Source: Knoellia sinensis KCTC 19936 (GTDB lineage: Bacteria > Actinomycetota > Actinomycetes > Actinomycetales > Dermatophilaceae). From it: 64,000 bases of DNA. The stretch covers positions 186,001 to 250,000 of the forward strand of contig NZ_AVPJ01000005.1 in NCBI RefSeq assembly GCF_000768705.1, written 5' to 3'. The notes beneath the pieces were generated by a model that saw only the letters and a list, made by a program, of their open reading frames with translations, searched no databases and was not told the origin of the DNA. Position numbers and translations under genes: made by a program. Positions 1-8,835 of the stretch are shown piece after piece. Every line of letters begins with the position of its first letter. Position 1 is the first letter of the stretch.

Positions 1-38
1 GAGACACGGGCCTCGGGTGTTGCGGCGAGCTCCCTTCA

Positions 39-86
39 CAACGTCAGCGTCAACGGCGGTTCTAGCGACCGCTGACGCTGACGTTG
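39..86 (-). terminator. Strong hairpin after the subtilase gene
   Basis: A 14-bp perfect inverted repeat (39-52 with 73-86) continues, after a 3-nt bulge, into a further 5 bp (56-60 with 68-72) around a 7-nt loop. It lies just past the stop codon of the leftward subtilase gene. There is no clear T-run, which is usual for high-GC actinobacterial terminators. Confidence 0.6.
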
Positions 87-99
87 CGGAGGGGGCGGG

Positions 100-1566
100 T
101 CACTTGGTGACGGCCGCCAGTGCGTCGATCAGGCCAGCGCCGTAGTAGCCGGAGCCACTGGCCTTGCCCTCACACGTCGCGTCGTTCACGCCGTCACGGT
201 TGGCGTCGTAGAACTCCGGGCACGGCTGGGCGTTCGCCTCACGCTGGAGCGTCTTCACAGCCTGCTTCGCGTTCAGACCCATGTCGGTGCCACGAATCAA
301 AGCCACCACACCCGCCGCGTGGGGCGAGGCCATCGAGGTGCCCTGCGAGAAGCCGTAGCCACCGTGGAGGACCGTCGAGAGGACGCGACCGTTCTTCGAC
401 GGGGTGTCCGCCACGACACGCGAGTCACCACCGGGGGCAGCAACGTCGACGACGCCACGACCCCAGTTGGAGTAGAACGACTTCGCGGCCGTCGGGCCGA
501 CCGACGACACGGTCACGGTGTTGCCGACCTCGGTGGGCATGTCGTAGCAGTGCTGGTCGGTGTCACGCGGCGTCGGCTCGGGCACGTTGTTGGGGCTGCC
601 CTCGTCGTGGATCGGCTTGGACAGGTCCCAGGCCGAGTTGCCGGCGGCGGCGACGTTGACGACGTCCTTCTTCTCGCTGTACTTCAGCGCACGCTCCACG
701 GCGAGGATCGCGGCCTTCTCGTCGAGCTCGGACTTGCACCAGAGGCCGTAGGGGTCGATGTAGTACGAGTTGTTCGTGACCTCCATGCCCTTCTCGGCAG
801 CCCAGATGAAGCCACAGATGGCGTACTCCGGGTAGATGTAGCCGGCGTCCTCGACGACCTTGACGGACGCGAGCTTGACGTTCGGCGCGACGCCGATGAC
901 GCCTTCACCGTTGCGGGCGGCGGCGATCGTGCCGGCGACGTGCGTGCCGTGCGACGAGGTGGTGGGCTGCCACGCCTTCGGGTCGGTGTTGGGCACACCG
1001 CGGTCGGTGCAGTCCACGGACTGCGAGGCGTCGACGTTGGCGGCGAGGTCGGGGTGGTCGGCCTCGATGCCGGAGTCAAGGACACCCACGGTGATGTCGC
1101 GGTTGCCATCGGTCACGAGGTGGGCCTTGTCGGCGCCGATCTGACGCATGTGCCACTGGTCCGCGAAGCGCGGCTCAAGGTTGTCGTCCCCTCCGGACGT
1201 GCCCGGGCCGAGGCCCTGGACGGTGCCGTCGGGCACGATGCCCTCGGACGGCACGTAGGCCTGCATCGCGCGGCTCGGGCCGGCGGCCACGATCCCCTTC
1301 GACGCGCGGACCTGGTCGTCGAACGTGTCGTCGCTCGCGGTGGCGATGACGACGCCGATCTGCGGCCACTCCTGGACGACGGTGCCGCCCGCGGCCTCGA
1401 TCGCGGCGACGGCCTTGTCGCTGCCCGTGCCGCCCTGGGCGACGACGAACGACGTCGGGGCGTCGAGTGGAGCGGCCCCGGCCGGCATGGCCATCGCGGT
1501 GGTGGCGACGGCGCACGTCGCGGTCGCGGCGATCACCGCAGCCTTCTTCATGAAGGTCGAATTCAC
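100..1566 (-). CDS. Secreted S8 (subtilisin-like) serine peptidase
   Basis: Predicted extracellular endopeptidase of the S8 family, 488 aa. A signal peptide follows the start (MKKAAVIAATATCA, ending near PAGAAP). The catalytic triad is visible: Asp in VGVLDSG, His in SSHGTHVAG, and Ser in GTSMASPHAAG. A region between the signal peptide and the Asp motif resembles an inhibitor I9-type propeptide (VVAQGGTGSDKAVAAIEAAGG). I chose the GTG at 1566 because AGGAGG (complement of 1572-1577) lies 5 nt upstream; an internal ATG at 1551 begins the hydrophobic signal itself but is too far from that site. The gene stands alone, with a palindromic repeat upstream and a hairpin downstream. Substrate unknown. 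Confidence 0.93.
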   Translation of the reverse strand: MNSTFMKKAAVIAATATCAVATTAMAMPAGAAPLDAPTSFVVAQGGTGSDKAVAAIEAAGGTVVQEWPQIGVVIATASDDTFDDQVRASKGIVAAGPSRAMQAYVPSEGIVPDGTVQGLGPGTSGGDDNLEPRFADQWHMRQIGADKAHLVTDGNRDITVGVLDSGIEADHPDLAANVDASQSVDCTDRGVPNTDPKAWQPTTSSHGTHVAGTIAAARNGEGVIGVAPNVKLASVKVVEDAGYIYPEYAICGFIWAAEKGMEVTNNSYYIDPYGLWCKSELDEKAAILAVERALKYSEKKDVVNVAAAGNSAWDLSKPIHDEGSPNNVPEPTPRDTDQHCYDMPTEVGNTVTVSSVGPTAAKSFYSNWGRGVVDVAAPGGDSRVVADTPSKNGRVLSTVLHGGYGFSQGTSMASPHAAGVVALIRGTDMGLNAKQAVKTLQREANAQPCPEFYDANRDGVNDATCEGKASGSGYYGAGLIDALAAVTK

Positions 1567-1698
1567 GATTTCCTCCTGGTATCGGGCCACGTCGTCGTGA
1601 CCCCCGGAGCACCTTGCCAGTGCTCGCAGGGCGAGTCCAGAGATCTCACGAAATTTTGTGCAATCCATACCTTCGGGAGCCGAAGTGGCCCCGCACGG

Positions 1699-1750
1699 GC
1701 GAGCACACGGCATACAGGGCAAAGAATTTCGACGTATGCCGTGTGCTCGC
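1699..1750. terminator. 17-bp inverted repeat carrying GGCATAC/GTATGCC
   Basis: Perfect 17-bp arms (1699-1715, GCGAGCACACGGCATAC, with 1734-1750) around an 18-nt loop. It sits just past the stop of the leftward ATP-grasp gene and upstream of the subtilase gene. It belongs to a family of four similar hairpins in this window (also near 26.5, 36.6 and 41.1 kb), all at gene 3' ends, so a terminator role is likely. Each arm contains the window-wide word ACGGCATAC. Confidence 0.7.
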
Positions 1751-1769
1751 GTCGCGCTGCGCGCTCGCC

Positions 1770-2813
1770 TCAGAGCGTGGCGAGGCGCAGGTTCGTCAGC
1801 TCGGATCGGTAGTGCTTCCGGATCCCGACCTTGCGTTCGAGGTCGTCGATGATCGCCTTGGCGTAGTCGTGGCCATAGAGCTGCTGGCACGAACCCAGGC
1901 CGCCGGGGCTGAACACGTTGACCTCCATGAGCTTGTTGCCCACGATGTCGATGCCGACGAGGAACATTCCGTCCGCGACGAGCTTGGGCTGCACGGTCTC
2001 GACGAGGGCGTGCATCTCGTCGGTGACGGCGACCTTGCTCGCCTTGCCGCCAGCCGACATGTTGCTGCGCAGGTCGTCTCCGCTGCTCTTGCGACGGAAG
2101 GCCGCGATCTGGCCGTCCACTTCGAGGGGGCGTCCGTTCATCACGAACATGCGCACGTCGCCCTCGGAGGCTGCGGGGAGGTACTCCTGGGCGACGACGT
2201 AGCCGTCGCGTGCGATCGCCTCGATGATCTGGCTGAGGTTGGGCGACTCGGAACTGTTGACGAGGAAGACGCCGCTGCCGCCCGAGCCCTGAAGTGGTTT
2301 CAGCACGGCGCGACCTCCGAGGTCGGCGATGAACTTCGAGATCTGCTCCTCGTCGCGCGAGATCAGGGTCTGGGGCCGCACGATCTCCGGAAAGTGCTGG
2401 AAATAGGCCTTGCTCAGCGCATCGGCCAGGTTGGTCGGGTCGTTGACGACGAGCACCCCCGCAGCGGCGAAGAGCTGTCCGAAGGCGACGGCCGCATTGT
2501 TGGCCCACGGACGGGCCTCGGCGTCCTCGGCAGGGTCGTTGCGGAGCATGACGACGTCGAACTCGCCGACCGGCATCTGCTTCTCGACATCGGGCTTCTG
2601 CACATCCTTGAGATAGCGCTCCAGGGATCGGTAGGTCTTGGCCGTGCCGCCGCGGACGCGGGCGGTCAGGGACCCGTCCGGTTCGAAGGCGAAGTCGCCG
2701 ATGCCCATGAGGTAGGCCTCGTGACCCTGCTGCTTGGCGGCGAGCGCGAGACGGGTGGTGGTGTAGACCGGCTCCTCGCTCATGACGTCGTTGACGACGA
2801 ATCCGATCTTCAT
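1770..2813 (-). CDS. RimK/glutathione-synthetase-like ATP-grasp ligase
   Basis: Predicted ATP-dependent carboxylate-amine ligase of the ATP-grasp superfamily, 347 aa. An N-terminal pre-ATP-grasp domain (MKIGFVVNDV, DVVMLRNDP) is followed by the ATP-grasp fold: the glycine-rich loop GGRAVLKPLQGSGGSGVF, VAQEYLP, and the metal-binding segment GIDIVGNKLMEVNVFSPGG. Such enzymes add amino acids (often Glu) to peptides, proteins or small molecules; the substrate here is unknown. It is the last gene of a three-gene operon: its ATG overlaps the stop of the QEGLA-motif gene as ATGA, and a GGAG site lies 7 nt upstream. Conserved pairing with a predicted carboxypeptidase suggests a ligation/removal cycle, which is inference. 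Confidence 0.85.
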   Translation of the reverse strand: MKIGFVVNDVMSEEPVYTTTRLALAAKQQGHEAYLMGIGDFAFEPDGSLTARVRGGTAKTYRSLERYLKDVQKPDVEKQMPVGEFDVVMLRNDPAEDAEARPWANNAAVAFGQLFAAAGVLVVNDPTNLADALSKAYFQHFPEIVRPQTLISRDEEQISKFIADLGGRAVLKPLQGSGGSGVFLVNSSESPNLSQIIEAIARDGYVVAQEYLPAASEGDVRMFVMNGRPLEVDGQIAAFRRKSSGDDLRSNMSAGGKASKVAVTDEMHALVETVQPKLVADGMFLVGIDIVGNKLMEVNVFSPGGLGSCQQLYGHDYAKAIIDDLERKVGIRKHYRSELTNLRLATL

Positions 2814-3982
2814 GCTGCTGCTCCCGTGATGAGTTGGGCCACGTCGTCGACCGAGTCGGCGGCGGCGTTGAGGCGGGCGGTGGACGCTGGGTCCTCGGCG
2901 TAGCGGGGGACGAGGCGAGGGGCGACGAGGACTCCTCGCTCGTGGAGGTCGCTGATGAGTGGCAGGTCGGCAAGCGAGAACTTGCCGAGCCACAGCAGCG
3001 CGAGGTCGCCGCCTCCCCGCAAGTGGGCGAGCAGGTCCACGAGTCCGCGCAGATAGATGGCGTCCTTGCTCAGGCCGCCCGAGCGGTAGGCGCGCATCGT
3101 CGTCGTGAAGGCGCTGCGCTCGGTGAAACCGTCCTTGAGCAGTGCCCGCCAGGCCTCGACGAACTCGGCCCCTCCCTGCATGCGGTGCACCGTGAGCACG
3201 CGAGCGGCCAACTGCCTGAGGCGGAACGGCGTGAGCTCCCCGCAGGCCACCTCGGCGAGCACGGCCAGACCCTCCTGGGTCTCGTCGTAGCCGGCGAGGC
3301 CGGTACCGAGGACCTGGACCGGCTGGGCGGCGCCGTTGACCTGGGTGACGAGATGGGTGCCGACCTCGTGTTGGAGCAGCCCGTTGACGCGGGCGCGCTG
3401 AACCACCGAGTCGTTGTCGATGAGCAGGGTGTTGCCGGTGACCATGATCCCGTTGACGTCGTCCCGCATCTCGGCGTGGAGGTCGATCTCGGGGTCGATC
3501 TCCCGGTAGTGGTCGATCTCGGCCTGCGCCAGCTCGAGGAACTCGGGAGCGGGCACGACCTCGCCGGGCCCCTCGGTCACCTTGACGCGTTCGAGGATGC
3601 CCTCGGCCTGGGTGCGCAGCTCGGGCGACGTTCCGCCGTAGAGCTCGATGCTCAGGGCCTTGAAGTCGTCGGTGTCGCGCGCCCGGAGCATGTCGAACTG
3701 GAGGGCGAGCTCGCGGTGCTTGGCCCGCAGCAGGTGCCCCAGCGTCGGGTCCTCGATGGCCGAGACGTCGATGTTGTGGAGGGCCTTCGACAGGACGTCG
3801 GGCTGGACCTCGACGGGTCGATAGACGAACGCCGGGTCGCGCACGCGCCCGTTGACGAAGTCGGCCTTGATCTCGTCGGCGTTGACCGGGGTGACGTCGA
3901 GGAGGAACTGCATGCTCGCCGCCGTCTGGGCCAGGGCGTGGTCGATCGCGAGGTCGCTGACGGACAGTGTCGAGTCGGTCAT
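2810..3982 (-). CDS. QEGLA-motif (DUF1704) zinc metallopeptidase homologue
   Basis: 390-aa member of the DUF1704/TIGR02421 family, annotated in many genomes as a flavohemoglobin expression-modulating QEGLA motif protein. The sequence shows the HExxxH zinc motif (LLQHEVGTHL) and the downstream TQEGLAVLAE that supplies a third ligand. Eukaryotic relatives (MATCAP/TMCP) are tubulin carboxypeptidases, so a peptidase acting on a C-terminal residue is plausible; the bacterial substrate is unknown. Both ends overlap neighbours by 4 nt (ATGA), giving translational coupling with the N-formylglutamate amidohydrolase upstream and the ATP-grasp gene downstream. Confidence 0.85.
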   Translation of the reverse strand: MTDSTLSVSDLAIDHALAQTAASMQFLLDVTPVNADEIKADFVNGRVRDPAFVYRPVEVQPDVLSKALHNIDVSAIEDPTLGHLLRAKHRELALQFDMLRARDTDDFKALSIELYGGTSPELRTQAEGILERVKVTEGPGEVVPAPEFLELAQAEIDHYREIDPEIDLHAEMRDDVNGIMVTGNTLLIDNDSVVQRARVNGLLQHEVGTHLVTQVNGAAQPVQVLGTGLAGYDETQEGLAVLAEVACGELTPFRLRQLAARVLTVHRMQGGAEFVEAWRALLKDGFTERSAFTTTMRAYRSGGLSKDAIYLRGLVDLLAHLRGGGDLALLWLGKFSLADLPLISDLHERGVLVAPRLVPRYAEDPASTARLNAAADSVDDVAQLITGAAA

Positions 3983-4806
3983 CGGGTGGCACCTCCGTCG
4001 CGAGCGCCGGACGCGACCCGCAGGGCATGGAGCACGGGCTCGACCGTCTGGCCCAGGGCCCGCGCCAACGTGTCGATCTGCTCGTGGTCCGGCTCCCCGG
4101 TCCACTCGTCCATGTAGGTCTTCTTGAACTCGAGCGCGAGGGCGATGCCTCGACCCTCATAGCGCTCGTCGACCCAGCGCGAGAGGTGGGCGCCCTCGAA
4201 CCGGACGTTCTCGCGGACGTCGATCTCGCCGCCCGCAGTGCCGCGCCCCGCGAGCGTCTCGATGAACACGTCGACGACGGCACCCCATCGCTCCCGGTCG
4301 AGCGGTCCCGTGCCCACGTTGACCTCGGGGTTCTTGCGCTGCGGCCCCTCTGGCGCGTCCTCACCGTCGCGGCGGTGGTTGTAGGAGTGCACGTCATAGA
4401 CGACGAAGGGTCCGCGGGCAGCGACCTCGTCCAGCCGCTCACCCAGCTCGGCATAGAACGCGTCGTGCATCTCGGTGCTGCGCCGCGCGATGTCGTCGGG
4501 CAGGGGGCTGTCGCGCCAGACCTCGAGATCCCAGGCATCCTCGGGTCGGCGATAGACCGCCTCGTCGCGGGCGCGGTTGAGGTCGACCTCGAAACGGGAG
4601 CGGTGCACGACGACCCGCGCAGGGCACTGCGCCCCGATCAGGTCGGTGAAGGGGTCCTCCTCGCGCAGCCGCGTCTCCTCATCCAGCGCCATCGCCGCTC
4701 GGACCTCGTCGCGCAGGTCATGGCCGGTGTGGATCGCGGTCGCGACGAGTTGAGCACTCCAGTCGCCAACCCACGTGAAGGCCGGGGACGCGTCGTTGTC
4801 CGCCAT
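3979..4806 (-). CDS. N-formylglutamate amidohydrolase family protein
   Basis: 275-aa protein of the FGase family, which in histidine catabolism hydrolyses N-formyl-L-glutamate to formate and glutamate. Visible family segments are SRFEVDLNRARDEAVYR, the metal-ligand stretch VVYDVHSYNHRR, and a late EFKKTYMDEWTG. No hut genes are nearby. Instead it is the first gene of a coupled operon with the QEGLA-motif metallopeptidase and an ATP-grasp ligase, so the hut role is unlikely and an acylglutamate- or peptide-cleaving role in that operon is inferred. TAGACA lies 6 nt before the ATG, so the transcript may be leaderless. Confidence 0.83.
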   Translation of the reverse strand: MADNDASPAFTWVGDWSAQLVATAIHTGHDLRDEVRAAMALDEETRLREEDPFTDLIGAQCPARVVVHRSRFEVDLNRARDEAVYRRPEDAWDLEVWRDSPLPDDIARRSTEMHDAFYAELGERLDEVAARGPFVVYDVHSYNHRRDGEDAPEGPQRKNPEVNVGTGPLDRERWGAVVDVFIETLAGRGTAGGEIDVRENVRFEGAHLSRWVDERYEGRGIALALEFKKTYMDEWTGEPDHEQIDTLARALGQTVEPVLHALRVASGARDGGATR

Positions 4807-4864
4807 GTCCCCTGTCTACCCGACCGGGGACCGAACATTCGCGTCCACGGTGGGTCAATCGCCT

Positions 4865-6997
4865 TCAGGCGGACAGGTCCCTGTCCCACTTGCGCGGTGC
4901 GGCGATACGAGAGACGTAGGCCGTGCAGTCTTTCGCCGTGCCGACGGGGAGGCAGGCGTCGTCGAGTTTGCCGGTGAGGCCGGCGGCATCAACGAGCGCG
5001 TCGGTGGCGCCGGCCAGGCCGATGACCTTGTAGTGCGCGAAGGCGTCGGTGAGGAAGTCGCGTGCGGGGGGCTCGTCTGCGAGCGCTGTGCCGCCTTCGG
5101 ATCCCGCGATGATCGCCACCGCGTCGTAGAGCACGGAGGGTCCGCCCGCCACGGCCTGCTTCGCGGGGAGGGTTGAACCGTCGGAGAGGATGGCTCCGCC
5201 GACCGCGATCGCGACGACCTCGACGGTTCCTCCGGCCTTGTCGACGGCCTTGGTCAGGCGCTTCACCGCTGCCGCATCGGCGCCTTCGCCGAGCAGGAGA
5301 CCGAGCTTGCGCCCCTCGAAGGTCTCCTTGGCGTTCCCGAGGAGGCTCAGTGCGGGTGAGGACTCTGTCTCGACGACCGGTGCGGCGGGCTCGGAAGCGG
5401 CAGGAAGCGGCATACCCAGTCCGTCTGCCACATCGGTGGCGAGCGCCTCATCGACATTGCGAAGGTTGGCAACCACGCGTTCACGGATGGCAGGGATTTC
5501 GCACTTGCCGAGTTCGAACGTGTAGGCCGCGACGATGTGCTCCTTCTCGACGTCGGTCTGGCTGATCCAGAACTGACGCGCCTGGCTGTAGTGGTCGGAG
5601 AAGGACTCGGCGCGAATCCGCCGCATCGTCCCGTCGACCTCAGCCGGGAACGGGACGTGTCCGTCGGTACCCGATTCTCGCGGCCCACGGTCCGCTCCCG
5701 TGAACGAATTCGGTTCGTATGCCGTCCGCCCCGGTTGCGTGGACACCTGCATGTGGCCATCGCGCTGGAAGTGGGCGACGGGGCACTTGGGGGCGTTGAC
5801 CGGGAGCTGGCTGAAGTTCGTGCTCCCGAGCCGCTTGAGCTGGGTGTCGAGGTAGGAGAAGTTGCGGCCCTGGAGCAGCGGGTCGTTGGTGAAGTCAATG
5901 CCCGGCGGAACGTTCTGGGTCATGAACGCGACCTGCTCGATCTCGGCGAAGACGCTGTCGACGACGCGATTGAGGGTCATCGTCCCGACGACGCGGACCG
6001 GCACGACTTCCTCGGGGACGATCTTTGTCGCGTCGAGGATGTCGAAGTCGAACGAGTCGGCGAAGGCGTCGTCGAAGACCTGGACGCCGAGTTCCCATTG
6101 CGGGAAGTCCCCGGCCGAGATCGCGTCGAAGAGGTCGCGACGGTGGAAGTCGGGATCGGCGCCGTTGATCTTCACGGCTTCGTTCCACACGACCGACTGC
6201 ATGCCGAGCACCGGCTTCCAGTGGAATTTCACGAAGCTGCTCTTGCCCTCGGCATTGACGAACCGGAAGGTGTGGACGCCGAAGCCCTCCATCATCCGGA
6301 AGGAGCGGGGGATGGCGCGGTCGGACATCTGCCACAGGGTCATGTGGGTCGCCTCGGGCATGAGGCCGACGAAGTCCCAGAACGTGTCGTGCGCCGACTG
6401 CGCCTGGGGGAAGCCGCGATCCGGCTCCTCCTTGACGGCATGGACGAGGTCGGGGAACTTGAGGGCGTCCTGGATGAAGAAGACCGGGATGTTGTTGCCG
6501 ACGAGGTCCCAGTTGCCCTCGTCGGTGTAGAACTTCGTCGCGAAGCCGCGCACGTCGCGGGCCAGGTCGAAGGAGCCGAGATTGCCGGCGACGGTGGAGA
6601 AGCGGACGAAGGTCTCGGTCTTCTTGCCGGCCTTGGCGAACACGCTGGCGCGGGTGATGTCGGCCAGCGACTCGAGGCACTCGAAGACGCCGTGGGCTCC
6701 GTAGCCGCGGGCGTGGACGACACGCTCGGGTATGCGTTCATGGTCGAAGTGGAAGATCTTCTCGCGGAACACGTGGTCGGCGACGAGCGTCGGGCCGCGG
6801 TCGCCGGCGCGCAAGGAGTTCTGGTCGTCCTCGACCCGTGCGCCCTGCGCAGTGGTCATGGGTGGGCTGTCGCCACCGGCGCGCTGGTGAAGCTCGCCGC
6901 CGTTTCCACGTTCCTCGTGTGTGCTGTCCGAGGTGGCCCTGCTCCGAGTTCGTGATGTCGAAGCCTGTTGTGTCTTCTTCGTCTTGCTCGTAGGCAT
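4865..6997 (-). CDS. katE: Large-subunit monofunctional catalase (HPII/KatE type)
   Basis: 710-aa haem catalase converting hydrogen peroxide to water and oxygen. A long charged N-terminal arm (about 1-70) is followed by the catalase core: active-site His in [20 protein letters not shown], the NADPH/haem region [16 protein letters not shown], and the proximal haem Tyr in [14 protein letters not shown]. The C-terminal part (about 560-710, [13 protein letters not shown] onwards) is the flavodoxin/DJ-1-like domain found only in large catalases. Length fits the HPII class. GAAGGAG lies 7 nt before the ATG. It diverges from a CGNR-type regulator; control by a general-stress sigma factor is common for katE elsewhere but is not shown here. 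Confidence 0.95.
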   Translation of the reverse strand: MPTSKTKKTQQASTSRTRSRATSDSTHEERGNGGELHQRAGGDSPPMTTAQGARVEDDQNSLRAGDRGPTLVADHVFREKIFHFDHERIPERVVHARGYGAHGVFECLESLADITRASVFAKAGKKTETFVRFSTVAGNLGSFDLARDVRGFATKFYTDEGNWDLVGNNIPVFFIQDALKFPDLVHAVKEEPDRGFPQAQSAHDTFWDFVGLMPEATHMTLWQMSDRAIPRSFRMMEGFGVHTFRFVNAEGKSSFVKFHWKPVLGMQSVVWNEAVKINGADPDFHRRDLFDAISAGDFPQWELGVQVFDDAFADSFDFDILDATKIVPEEVVPVRVVGTMTLNRVVDSVFAEIEQVAFMTQNVPPGIDFTNDPLLQGRNFSYLDTQLKRLGSTNFSQLPVNAPKCPVAHFQRDGHMQVSTQPGRTAYEPNSFTGADRGPRESGTDGHVPFPAEVDGTMRRIRAESFSDHYSQARQFWISQTDVEKEHIVAAYTFELGKCEIPAIRERVVANLRNVDEALATDVADGLGMPLPAASEPAAPVVETESSPALSLLGNAKETFEGRKLGLLLGEGADAAAVKRLTKAVDKAGGTVEVVAIAVGGAILSDGSTLPAKQAVAGGPSVLYDAVAIIAGSEGGTALADEPPARDFLTDAFAHYKVIGLAGATDALVDAAGLTGKLDDACLPVGTAKDCTAYVSRIAAPRKWDRDLSA

Positions 6998-7146
6998 GTC
7001 AGTGCTCCTTCGCGGGATGGCGCCCGGGAGCCGACCGCTCCGCGAGCACGCGGACGTCTTCTCTCGACCCTCGATCCGCTACGCCTGACGTGCCCATCTC
7101 TCGCCTGTCGCATGCATGACTAACCAGCAAACGGAGTATTGAGGGT

Positions 7147-7152
7147 TAGAAT
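7147..7152 (+). promoter_or_regulatory. Candidate -10 box for a leaderless transcript
   Basis: TAGAAT matches the actinobacterial -10 pattern TANNNT and lies 7 nt before the ATG at 7160, so transcription would begin at or next to the start codon. No convincing -35 was seen. Confidence 0.4.
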
Positions 7153-7159
7153 GGGGGCC

Positions 7160-7804
7160 ATGGCCGAACATGCCGTGTTGCGCTTCGCGGATGGCGGCTG
7201 GATGGAATTGGTCGGTCACCACCCCGCACTCGACCTGGTGAACACCGTGTCGTGGCGGCGCGATCCCGCACGATGGGTCGACCGGATCGCGGACGCTGCG
7301 GAATTGGTGCGCTGGGCCGGATTCGCGGGCCTCATCAACGCCAAGCAGGCGAAGGCGTTCGCCACCGAAGTCCAGCGTGAACCGCGTCTGGCCGGGTGGG
7401 TCGTGGTGGAGATCCGCGATCTGCGCGAGGCCCTCCATGACGTTCTGGCTCCCCTCGCCGTGGGCGAGACCTCGGTCCCGGAGGACGTGGCTGCGCTGCA
7501 GGCGATCCTTCAGGCCTCACTGGCCGAGGCTCGCTGGAGCGGGGTTCTGCCGCTGCGGTGGTCCGTCCCGACGGACTCTGTTCGCCGCCTGCCCGCACTA
7601 CTGGCCCTGCAGGTCCGCGCCCTTCTGGACGTTGATGGTGCAGGCCGGCTGCGTGTGTGCGCCGACGACACGTGTGGGTGGCTCTTCCTGGACCGCTCAA
7701 AGAACGCGTCGCGCCGCTGGTGCAGCTCTGCCGATTGCGGCAACCGGGCCAAGGCCCGCCGGCACTACCAGCGCACCCGCCGCACTCACGACCCTCAGGG
7801 ATAG
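7160..7804 (+). CDS. ABATE/CGNR zinc-finger regulator
   Basis: 214-aa protein with an N-terminal ABATE domain (HHPALDLVNTVSWRRDPARW) and a C-terminal CGNR zinc finger: CADDTCGWLFLDRSKN, then WCSSADCGNRAKARRHYQR, giving the four zinc cysteines and the CGNR signature. Such proteins are presumed transcription regulators. The stop lies 2 nt from the AzlC start, so it probably controls or is co-transcribed with the AzlCD exporter. I prefer the ATG at 7160 over an ATG at 7151 because a TAGAAT box sits 7 nt upstream; GAGGG before 7151 makes that the alternative. It diverges from the catalase gene. Confidence 0.85.
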   Translation: MAEHAVLRFADGGWMELVGHHPALDLVNTVSWRRDPARWVDRIADAAELVRWAGFAGLINAKQAKAFATEVQREPRLAGWVVVEIRDLREALHDVLAPLAVGETSVPEDVAALQAILQASLAEARWSGVLPLRWSVPTDSVRRLPALLALQVRALLDVDGAGRLRVCADDTCGWLFLDRSKNASRRWCSSADCGNRAKARRHYQRTRRTHDPQG

Positions 7805-7806
7805 TC

Positions 7807-8511
7807 GTGTTTACCCGCACGTCGTTCATCGACGGCATCCGTGTCGGGATCGGCCCCGCGGCGGCAACATTCGCGGTGGGGATGGCTTTCGGCTCCGGGG
7901 CCGCCGCGGCCGGGTGGGGTTCGGTGCAGTCACTGCTCTTCTCGATGCTGGCCTTCTCCGGGTCCGCCCAGTTCACGTTGCTGACCACCTTCTCCGCCGG
8001 CGGCGCGGTCGCAGCAGTGACGGCAGCGGTGCTGATCAACGCCCGCTACCTCGTGATGGGCATCGCCCTCAACGACAGCCTGCAGGGGAGTCGGCTGTGG
8101 CGAGCAGTGCAGGCCCAGACACTGATCGACGCGTCCTTCGCCCTCGCCCATCGAGGGAGCGGCCAGTTCGACATTGCCCGGCTGGCGGGCACGACCCTGC
8201 CCTCGTGGCTGGCCTGGGTCGCCGGCACCGCTGCAGGTCTGTTGGCGCGTCCGGATCCCTCGACACTCCATGCGCTCGCCGCCGACGTGGTGTTCCCCGC
8301 CTTCTTCCTGATCCTCGTCATTGACGAGGTCCGGTCCAACCGGCGTGCGGCTGCCGGGGCGACCTGCGGCGTGGCCATAGCGGGGCTGCTGGTGTTCTGG
8401 GTCCAGCCCGGCTACGCCTTGGTGGCGGCCACTGGTGGCGCACTGATTGGGCTCCTTCCCTTGAAAGGCGGACCCACCGCACGCCGTCGCGGAGAGGAAG
8501 ACCGGCGATGA
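7807..8511 (+). CDS. azlC: AzlC-type branched-chain amino acid exporter, large subunit
   Basis: 234-aa inner-membrane protein of the AzlC/YgaZ family, the large subunit of a branched-chain amino acid exporter. It shows the family region FSMLAFSGSAQFTLL, followed by LINARYLVMGIAL, and about seven hydrophobic segments ending in a short basic tail. The GTG at 7807 is chosen because it follows the CGNR gene by 2 nt and gives the usual family start (FIDGIRVGIGPAAATFAVG). Its end overlaps AzlD by 4 nt (ATGA). Substrate identity is taken from the family, not from this sequence. Confidence 0.9.
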   Translation: MFTRTSFIDGIRVGIGPAAATFAVGMAFGSGAAAAGWGSVQSLLFSMLAFSGSAQFTLLTTFSAGGAVAAVTAAVLINARYLVMGIALNDSLQGSRLWRAVQAQTLIDASFALAHRGSGQFDIARLAGTTLPSWLAWVAGTAAGLLARPDPSTLHALAADVVFPAFFLILVIDEVRSNRRAAAGATCGVAIAGLLVFWVQPGYALVAATGGALIGLLPLKGGPTARRRGEEDRR

Positions 8512-8810
8512 GACTGTGGTTGTCGATGCTCGCCATCGCTGTCGCCACTGCCGTGATGAAGGCGGTCGGCCCGCTTGCCCTCGGCAGCCGCGAACTTCCG
8601 GACCTCGCCCAACGCGTCGTGGGTCTGCTGGCACCCACGCTGCTCGCAGGACTGATCATCGTTGAGCTCGCCGGCCCGGGCTGGACGGAACTGGACACAC
8701 CGCAGGTCGTGGGCGCCGGGGTTGCCGGAGTCACCTACGTGGCACGGGTGCCCATGCTCCTTGCCGTGCTCGCCGGCGTCGCCGCGGCAGCACTGCTCCG
8801 CCAGATGTGA
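8508..8810 (+). CDS. azlD: AzlD-type branched-chain amino acid exporter, small subunit
   Basis: 100-aa membrane protein of the AzlD/YgaH family with three to four hydrophobic segments (LWLSMLAIAVATAVMKAVG, LLAPTLLAGLIIVEL, VPMLLAVLAGVAAAALL). It pairs with AzlC, with which it shares an ATGA overlap. The arrangement regulator-AzlC-AzlD is common. The next gene is convergent, ending 25 nt away. Confidence 0.88.
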   Translation: MRLWLSMLAIAVATAVMKAVGPLALGSRELPDLAQRVVGLLAPTLLAGLIIVELAGPGWTELDTPQVVGAGVAGVTYVARVPMLLAVLAGVAAAALLRQM

Positions 8811-8835
8811 CCACGATCGACCACGTCACCGAAGG

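Noticed and set aside
1567-2973. Continuous frame joining the subtilase to a 957-residue protein
   Set aside because: The upstream part lacks protein character and covers the ATP-grasp gene in another frame; the subtilase has its own ribosome site and signal peptide.
5537-6955. 472-codon open frame opposite the catalase gene
   Set aside because: Antisense shadow; no start signals or motifs.
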